A stretch of DNA of 6,424 nucleotides from Porticoccaceae bacterium (GTDB lineage Bacteria; Pseudomonadota; Gammaproteobacteria; Pseudomonadales; Porticoccaceae), in assembly GCA_003448675.1 (NCBI GenBank), contig DLXZ01000090.1:9059-15482 (forward strand), given 5' to 3'. Position 1 is the stretch's first letter; every line of letters begins with the position of its first letter. Positions 1 through 4,315 of this stretch are shown here, piece after piece. Both the position numbers and the translations under genes were made by a program. Under the pieces are notes generated by a model, which was given only the letters and a program-made list of their open reading frames with translations, had not been told where the DNA came from and ran no database searches.

Positions 1-677
1 CCTTTGTGATTCTGACCCCGGGGCAGCGCAATGAGGAAAGTTATCGGGCGGTTTATGAGAAGGGGCTGGCAAACCTGCTGGACTACTTCGCCGCTCATCG
101 CGGTGGCCAGCAGTCAAGAAGCCCTCACTGGATTTTTGTCTCTTCCTCCAGTGTTTATGGTCAGCATGCCGGGGAGTGGGTGGACGAAAGTTCGCCGACC
201 GAACCCAGGGGCTTCAATGGTCATGTTTTGCTGGAGGCCGAGCGTAAACTCTGGCAGGCGGGTGCTGGCAATACCGTGGTCAGATTTAGCGGTATTTACG
301 GCCCCGGCAGGCGACGTTTCGTTGACCGCGTACGCTCGGAAAAGCCGGTGCAATACCAGCCGCCTTACTATACTAATCGGATTCACCGGGACGATTGCGT
401 GGCCGTGCTGGCCTGGTTGTTTCGCCAGCGCCTGGCGGGCAAGGTGCTTGATTCCCTCTATCTGGCCAGCGATAGTGAGCCGGCCCCTCTCGCTGAAGTG
501 GCGACCTGGCTGGCGGCAAAAACCGGCTGTTCTTCTCCGCCGGCGCTTGCAGACAGTATTTCGGCTGCCCAAAACAAACGATGCAGCAACCGTAAACTCC
601 TGACCCAGGGTTATCAATTTTTATTCAATAATTACCGGGAAGGCTATGGGGCCTTGCTGGACAGGGGGGAAGAGTAA
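1..677 (+). CDS. YeeZ-like atypical SDR / NAD-dependent epimerase-dehydratase family protein, 5'-truncated by window edge
   Basis: The frame is open to the left edge. The GTG at 6 is only the first start-like codon and has no room for a ribosome binding site, so the true start lies outside. Counting from that GTG (223 aa), visible extended-SDR landmarks are FVSSSSVYG (44-52, end of the central beta strand), VRFSGIYGPGR (92-102) and NRIHRDDC (124-131). The C-terminal NKRCSNRKLL and REGY stretches are typical of YeeZ-type proteins. The N-terminal glycine-rich Rossmann motif, roughly 60 residues, is missing with the cut end. The usual catalytic YxxxK is not visible: the expected place reads GHVLLEAERK (72-81). 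This agrees with atypical members that bind NAD(P) but lack the classical dehydrogenase tetrad. The protein is probably cytoplasmic and its substrate is unknown. The stop TAA (675-677) overlaps the ATG of the sulfurtransferase gene, implying one transcript. Family assignment is from remembered motifs; a nucleotide-sugar epimerase is the main alternative. Confidence 0.85.
   Translation, partial: FVILTPGQRNEESYRAVYEKGLANLLDYFAAHRGGQQSRSPHWIFVSSSSVYGQHAGEWVDESSPTEPRGFNGHVLLEAERKLWQAGAGNTVVRFSGIYGPGRRRFVDRVRSEKPVQYQPPYYTNRIHRDDCVAVLAWLFRQRLAGKVLDSLYLASDSEPAPLAEVATWLAAKTGCSSPPALADSISAAQNKRCSNRKLLTQGYQFLFNNYREGYGALLDRGEE
663..672 (+). promoter_or_regulatory. Ribosome binding site of the sulfurtransferase gene, inside the SDR gene's last codons
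   Basis: A purine-rich run (AGGGGGGAAG) lies a few bases before the ATG at 677, within the final codons of the upstream SDR gene. With the one-base TAATG stop/start overlap, this suggests that ribosomes finishing the SDR gene re-initiate on the sulfurtransferase. It supports 677 as the start. Confidence 0.6.
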
Positions 678-1546
678 TGAAGCTGACAGACCCGCTGGTG
701 AGCGTCGACTGGCTCGCCAGCCACCTTGACAGGCCACAACTACGGATTTTCGACACTACCGTCCATATGCAGCACAAGCCTGGCGGTGGCTATCTCACAG
801 AAAGTGGCTACGAAGACTGGCGCAAGGCCCATATTCCTGGCGCTGGTTTCCTCGATCTCGCCGGTGAATTTAGTGATCCCGACAGCGAAATTCCCTTTAC
901 CATGCCGTCACCGGAGCGCTTTTGCCAACTGGCTGCCGAACACGGTGTTTCCGATGACAGCGCCGTGCTGCTCTATAGCCATGGCTCGGTGATGTGGGCT
1001 ACCCGCGCCTGGTGGATGTTTCGCTCCGTGGGCTTTGATAACGTCGCCGTGCTCGACGGTGGCTGGCAGGCCTGGAGTGGGGGAAACCGGCCCGTGAGTT
1101 CCGGACTTGATGCTTACCCGTGTGGACAATTACACCCAAAGCCGCAACCGCACCTGTGGGCGGACAGGGAGGAGATGCAAGCGAACCAGCAAGGGAAAGG
1201 AGTCTGCACGCTCAATGCCCTGGCGCCGACTGTTTATAGCGGCGAGGACAATCGCTATGGCCGCCCCGGCCATATACCCGGCAGTTACAATGTGTTTAAC
1301 GGCGACCTGCTGGACCCCGAAAGTGGCAGGTTTCTGGAACGGGATGCCATCAGGGAAAAATTCAAAGCCAGTGGTGCGTTAACAGCCGAGCGGGTGGTGG
1401 TCTATTGTGGTGGCGGAATATCCGCCACCGTCGATGCCCTGGCCCTGCTTCTACTGGGCCATGGAAATGTCGCCGTTTACGACGGCTCCATGTCCGAATG
1501 GGTCAGGGATGAAGACTTGCCTCTGACTCTCGGCAGCGAGCCCTGA
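677..1546 (+). CDS. Two-domain sulfurtransferase (rhodanese / 3-mercaptopyruvate sulfurtransferase type)
   Basis: This 289-aa protein has the usual length and layout of tandem-rhodanese sulfurtransferases, which move sulfane sulfur from thiosulfate or 3-mercaptopyruvate to cyanide or thiol acceptors through a cysteine persulfide. The N-terminal, structural rhodanese domain spans about 5-140: LVSVDWLASHL at 7-17, AHIPGAGFLDL at 51-61, WATRAWWMFR at 107-116, LDGGWQAW at 126-133. The C-terminal catalytic domain spans about 175-285: GRPGHIPGSYN at 195-205, then the active loop VVVYCGGGISAT at 240-251 with the likely persulfide Cys244. The loop CGGGISA is closer to the CGSGVTA-type loop of mercaptopyruvate sulfurtransferases than to the CRKGVT loop of thiosulfate rhodanese, but matches neither. 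The usual VDAR at the start of the catalytic domain reads TLNAL here. No signal peptide is seen, so a cytoplasmic site is expected. It is coupled to the preceding SDR gene. Donor specificity cannot be read from sequence alone. Confidence 0.92.
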   Translation: MKLTDPLVSVDWLASHLDRPQLRIFDTTVHMQHKPGGGYLTESGYEDWRKAHIPGAGFLDLAGEFSDPDSEIPFTMPSPERFCQLAAEHGVSDDSAVLLYSHGSVMWATRAWWMFRSVGFDNVAVLDGGWQAWSGGNRPVSSGLDAYPCGQLHPKPQPHLWADREEMQANQQGKGVCTLNALAPTVYSGEDNRYGRPGHIPGSYNVFNGDLLDPESGRFLERDAIREKFKASGALTAERVVVYCGGGISATVDALALLLLGHGNVAVYDGSMSEWVRDEDLPLTLGSEP

Positions 1547-1583
1547 TACGTCGGGCCGGTTTTCACGGTCAGATCGATCAAGC

Positions 1584-1961
1584 TCAGTCTTCCTCCACCG
1601 GCCACACCTCGCCCAGCACCCGGAAGGCGCTGGCGGCGCAAGGCCAGCCGGCGTAGTGGGCGGCGTGCACGATCATGGCTTCGAGCTGCTCCCGCTTGAC
1701 GCCCAGGTTCCGGGCGCCGGGAAAATGAATTCGTTGCTCCGCTTCCCGGTTGAGGGCGACGAGAATGGTGCAGGTGATCAGTGAACGCAGCTCAAGGGGC
1801 AGCTCATCCCCCTGCCAGACGTCGCCAAACAGGTGCTCCATGGTATAGCGGGAAAATTTTTCCGGTATCGCCGAACGGCCTACAGCCGGCGGGCGCTCCT
1901 GACCTTCAACCAGTTTCTTGAATAATTCGATGCCTTTTTGTCTTTTATCTTTATCGGACAT
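1584..1961 (-). CDS. Carboxymuconolactone decarboxylase (CMD) family protein, PcaC-like
   Basis: This 125-aa protein matches the single-domain CMD fold in length and motif order. After a charged N-terminus come FGDVWQGDELPLELRSL (45-61), ITCTILVALNREAEQRIHF (62-80), GARNLGVKREQLEAMIVHAA (82-101) and HYAGWPCAASAFRVL (102-116). This is the typical arrangement of gamma-carboxymuconolactone decarboxylase (PcaC), which decarboxylates 4-carboxymuconolactone in protocatechuate breakdown. The AhpD CxxC redox motif is absent, so a peroxidase-reductant role is unlikely. No other pca gene is in view, so true PcaC activity is unproven and a generic CMD oxidoreductase-like role is possible. The ATG at 1961 is supported by an AAGGAA ribosome binding site (plus positions 1967-1972) five bases upstream. 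The gene stands alone, converges with the sulfurtransferase gene and diverges from the NHL membrane protein gene. Confidence 0.88.
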   Translation of the reverse strand: MSDKDKRQKGIELFKKLVEGQERPPAVGRSAIPEKFSRYTMEHLFGDVWQGDELPLELRSLITCTILVALNREAEQRIHFPGARNLGVKREQLEAMIVHAAHYAGWPCAASAFRVLGEVWPVEED

Positions 1962-2008
1962 GGGTGTTCCTTTTTCTAGGTTTATAGAGCCTGGGTATAC
2001 AGGATTTA

Positions 2009-2036
2009 TTGATGGTATCAGCGATAAAACTATAGG
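2009..2036 (+). promoter_or_regulatory. Candidate upstream promoter for the NHL membrane protein gene
   Basis: TTGATG (2009-2014) and TATAGG (2031-2036) are spaced by 16 bases, each matching 4/6 of consensus. The -10 overlaps the opposing -10 of the CMD promoter candidate, so the two may compete. A promoter nearer the gene is also possible: TATAAA lies at 2201-2206, but without a well-spaced -35. Confidence 0.25.
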
Positions 2037-2057
2037 CCTCGCCCCTGGCGTCGTCCA
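2029..2057 (-). promoter_or_regulatory. Candidate sigma-70 promoter for the CMD gene
   Basis: On the minus strand, TGGACG (plus positions 2052-2057) and TATAGT (2029-2034) are separated by 17 bases. They match 4/6 and 5/6 of the -35 and -10 consensus. The leader to the ATG at 1961 would be about 60 nt. This is a pattern match by eye only. Confidence 0.4.
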
Positions 2058-2113
2058 GCGTTACGCGGTTTGGTCCCTTACGAAGGTGCACATTCGAGGT
2101 CAGCTGAATGAGT

Positions 2114-2149
2114 GGTAGGCGTGCTACCGTGATTTAATGTCAACGGTAG
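2114..2149 (+). repeat. Overlapping inverted repeats with two alternative hairpins in the leader
   Basis: GGTAG (2114-2118) can pair with CTACC (2124-2128) across a 5-nt loop. CTACCGT (2124-2130) can instead pair perfectly with ACGGTAG (2143-2149) across a 12-nt loop. The central arm is shared, so the two hairpins exclude each other. No T-run follows directly, so this is not a simple terminator. It could be an operator for a dimeric regulator or a leader RNA switch; neither is proven. Confidence 0.5.
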
Positions 2150-2169
2150 AGTCTGATGGCGGCGTGCTA
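2118..2169 (+). repeat. 9-bp direct repeat GGCGTGCTA, two copies
   Basis: GGCGTGCTA occurs at 2118-2126 and again at 2161-2169, with start positions 43 bp apart (about four helical turns). The first copy overlaps the inverted repeats. Two same-face copies upstream of a gene could be regulator binding sites, but a 9-bp match can also arise by chance. Confidence 0.4.
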
Positions 2170-2223
2170 ATTGGGTCTATTCCGACATCGGCTGTTTTTT
2201 TATAAAGGCAAACAGGGAAGTTT

Positions 2224-3960
2224 ATGAATAAATCAGTTAACCCCGTGGTAGCGGCAGGCGTTATTTTGTGCGCCATTGTGGTGTTGGGTTTTAAATTCTG
2301 GGCGGATCAGCAGGCGAATGGGGTTCCGAGGCCCACCCTGATGCAAGCCCATCCCGATGGTGGTGTGGTGATACTGGTGGGTTTGTCCCTATATCACGTG
2401 TCATCGGCCAACACCCTGGAAGAAGTCATCGATCTGAGGCAATTCGAGATCGAGAATATGGTCGGTGATTTCGCGTTTTTCTCCAACGGTGATCTACTGA
2501 TTCGTACCGATACCGTGGCCCGAAGCCTGGGCAAGGATTTAAACGCTATCGCAAGAATCAGGGAAACCGACGTGGCAACAGAGGGGCACTATAACCAGCT
2601 CAGCCGCTGCTCGCTGAGCGACCGGAGCTGCGTAAAATTCAGTAGTGAATTGCCCGCGTTTGACAGGACTTTTCGGCTGTCTATCGACTGGACTGACGAC
2701 AGTGTTTATGTCGCCGATACCAGTCGCCACCGGCTGTTAAAACTTGATGCCAAAGGTGAGTTGCTGGCCGAGAAAGACGGGTTCAAATTCCCCAACCAGC
2801 TGCGTCTATACGATCAACGATTGTGGATAGCTGACACCAACCACCATCGTGTTAGCGCGCTGTCCGCGCAGCAGGCGAATTTCGCCCATGAGCTAACTTC
2901 CCACACGACAAAAATTGACGATAGCGAGTGGCGTTGGCCCAGCGCCTTTACAAAAGTTGGCAATCAATGGTGGGTCAATATCGCGTTTTCCAATATGGAT
3001 CGGGGGCGGGTGCTGGTCTACGACGCTGACTGGCAATACCTTAAAGAGCTTGATTTGCCAGCTGGCTCCGATGTTATCGGTTTGGAGTTGCTGGATGACG
3101 AAGTGTTAATAAGCGATTTCAAGGAAATTGCCGTTTACCGCTACAGCAAGGAGGGCGAGCAGCGCTCCGATCTGGACGTGACAATGCTGACCGACCTGTT
3201 CGCCGCGTCCAGGGTTGAGGCGCAACATTTTCGACTGCTGGGTTATGTGGTTCTGGGCGTGGGGGTGATAGCCTGGATGGCAACATTTGCTTACGCCGTG
3301 ATCAGCGGCAGGAAAGGTCCGGCGGAGGAACGGGCAAACTTGCCGAGTTCGGATAGTGAAGCGTTGGCCGTGACACTGGATTCCCTACCTCGGGAGGGCA
3401 TGAGTTTTACCGTGAATAATCAGGTACGATTAGCCACCAAGTGGATGTGGCCTTTTATGGCTGTTATGGCTATTTTCGCAGTTGTTTTAGGCGAAGGGGT
3501 TTTTATGGATGTCTCTCGTGATGATTCTCAAATCACTCTGATGTTAACGCTCCTGATATTGCCATTTTTTCCACTGATGTTAATGGCTTCGCGATTGGTG
3601 AAGCTAGAGCTGGTTATGTACCCTGACAGGGTCGTTGCGCTTAAACACAACCATCAGAGAGTCGAACAAAACTATCCTGATATACGCTGGACAAAGTCCG
3701 CTGTTCTGGTTGGGGATCAGGTTGTGCCTCTCAAAAATGCTAAAGGTACAGAGCTGTTCGAGGGCTTCACGGATAACATTTCGCCCTTGCTAAAAGAAAG
3801 CTCGAGGCTTGGTGCAATGACGATGTTGGAACACCGTTGGCGCAGTCCAGAGGGTATGTTGAAGTCCCTTACCTTGACGATGGCTCTATTATTTTCTGCG
3901 ATGGCCTACTTCGAACGCGAAGCTATCACACAGTTTTTAAAGGGCCTTGGCTTGTTTTAA
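2224..3960 (+). CDS. Membrane protein with NHL-type beta-propeller region and polytopic C-terminal part, function unknown
   Basis: I do not recognise this 578-aa protein as a whole. A hydrophobic helix at about 8-26 looks like an uncleaved anchor. Residues 27-337 look mostly beta, with two clear NHL-like blades: VYVADTSRHRLLKLD (161-175) and LWIADTNHHRVSAL (200-213). NHL propellers usually bind proteins or other ligands, and sometimes have enzymatic activity. Further predicted membrane helices lie at about 338-360, 408-428, 436-457 and 547-563. The positive SGRK after helix 2 and RLVK after helix 4 place those loops in the cytoplasm, so the propeller should be periplasmic. The segment at 460-546, between helices 4 and 5, has alternating beta-like stretches and could be a small PH-like domain (weak inference). 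Two cysteines (129 and 136) in the propeller could form a disulfide. The ATG is preceded by AGGGA (2214-2218). The DNA is richer in AT than the flanking genes. The stop overlaps the opposing GFA gene by 4 nt. Confidence 0.8.
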   Translation: MNKSVNPVVAAGVILCAIVVLGFKFWADQQANGVPRPTLMQAHPDGGVVILVGLSLYHVSSANTLEEVIDLRQFEIENMVGDFAFFSNGDLLIRTDTVARSLGKDLNAIARIRETDVATEGHYNQLSRCSLSDRSCVKFSSELPAFDRTFRLSIDWTDDSVYVADTSRHRLLKLDAKGELLAEKDGFKFPNQLRLYDQRLWIADTNHHRVSALSAQQANFAHELTSHTTKIDDSEWRWPSAFTKVGNQWWVNIAFSNMDRGRVLVYDADWQYLKELDLPAGSDVIGLELLDDEVLISDFKEIAVYRYSKEGEQRSDLDVTMLTDLFAASRVEAQHFRLLGYVVLGVGVIAWMATFAYAVISGRKGPAEERANLPSSDSEALAVTLDSLPREGMSFTVNNQVRLATKWMWPFMAVMAIFAVVLGEGVFMDVSRDDSQITLMLTLLILPFFPLMLMASRLVKLELVMYPDRVVALKHNHQRVEQNYPDIRWTKSAVLVGDQVVPLKNAKGTELFEGFTDNISPLLKESSRLGAMTMLEHRWRSPEGMLKSLTLTMALLFSAMAYFEREAITQFLKGLGLF

Positions 3961-4304
3961 AGCTTGCTGGCGCCATCAAACAGGCTCGGCTCGATCCCGG
4001 CCAGCAGGTCGGGATCGAAACATCCCAGATTCACCATCACCACCGGCTCATCGCCGAAGTTCACCCGGCTCAAGCACTGGATGCCGCAGGTGCGGCAAAA
4101 ATAGTGCTCGGAAAATTCCCGCGAGCCGTAGCAGTTTAACTGGTCTTCGCCGGCCAGCAGCCGGAAGTTGTCGGCGGGAACGCGGTGAATCGTGGTGCCC
4201 CGGCGAATACAGAACGAACAGTTGCATTGCAGCGCGCTGTCCACGGCGGAGTCCATTTCGAAACGTACGGCGCCGCAGTGGCAGTGGCCCTGGTGAGTGG
4301 TCAT
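3957..4304 (-). CDS. GFA / CENP-V family zinc protein (glutathione-dependent formaldehyde-activating enzyme-like)
   Basis: This 115-aa protein carries the full cysteine set of the GFA fold: CHC at 8-10, CNCSFC at 27-32 and CRTC at 70-73. The seven cysteines normally hold two zinc ions. In Gfa itself the fold was proposed to speed formation of S-hydroxymethylglutathione from formaldehyde and glutathione, but most family members have no proven reaction and the annotation should not be read as a specific activity. No signal peptide or membrane helix is seen. The length fits the short members of the family. The ATG at 4304 is set by AGGAG (plus positions 4311-4315) six bases upstream. It lies 3 nt after the stop of the large membrane protein gene, so the two are co-transcribed and probably coupled. 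Its TAA overlaps the convergent stop of the NHL protein gene. Confidence 0.9.
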   Translation of the reverse strand: MTTHQGHCHCGAVRFEMDSAVDSALQCNCSFCIRRGTTIHRVPADNFRLLAGEDQLNCYGSREFSEHYFCRTCGIQCLSRVNFGDEPVVMVNLGCFDPDLLAGIEPSLFDGASKL

Positions 4305-4307
4305 GGT

Positions 4308-4315
4308 TCACTCCT
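4308..4315 (-). promoter_or_regulatory. Ribosome binding site of the GFA gene, overlapping the end of the upstream gene
   Basis: The last codons of the large membrane protein gene read CAA CAG GAG TGA. The AGGAG within them is the ribosome binding site for the GFA ATG at 4304. Stop, ribosome binding site and start are packed into about a dozen bases, which favours translational coupling. Confidence 0.75.

Larger units (their letters stand above)
2108..2205 (+). other. Two coupled mini-ORFs (9 and 22 codons) in the leader
   Basis: An ATG at 2108 follows a GAGGT ribosome binding site-like sequence (2096-2100) with 7-nt spacing and encodes MSGRRATVI before TAA at 2135-2137. That stop overlaps an ATG at 2137 (TAATG), opening a second frame of 22 codons that ends at 2205, 18 nt before the next gene's ATG. 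The hairpin arms lie inside these frames. This could be a translated leader controlling the downstream gene, or chance. Confidence 0.25.
1962..2223. other. Divergent intergenic region between CMD gene and NHL membrane protein gene
   Basis: These 262 nt lie between two divergent starts. They are richer in AT than the genes to the left and carry repeats and promoter-like hexamers annotated separately. The plus-strand leader seems long: about 180 nt if the upstream promoter candidate is right. The only plus-strand reading frames between about 2100 and 2205 are two very short ones (9 and 22 codons). No tRNA or known riboswitch core was recognised. Confidence 0.7.

Noticed and set aside
114..617. 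167-codon minus-strand open frame
   Set aside because: It is antisense to the SDR gene, which has recognisable motifs throughout. The antisense product shows no motif.
1547..1583. Possible bidirectional terminator between the convergent sulfurtransferase and CMD genes
   Set aside because: No stem longer than about 3 bp with a T-run could be found; only a small GATCGATC palindrome is present.
1990..2003. CCTG-N6-CAGG imperfect palindrome around GTATAC
   Set aside because: Four-base arms are too short to call an operator without a second copy or conservation.
1918..2118. 66-codon plus-strand open frame beginning with TTG inside the CMD gene
   Set aside because: It starts antisense within the CMD gene, has no convincing ribosome binding site and its product resembles nothing I know.
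2182..2201. Terminator-like CCG-ACAT-CGG hairpin followed by seven T
   Set aside because: The stem is only 3 to 4 bp, too weak for an intrinsic terminator, although the T-run just before the NHL gene is real.
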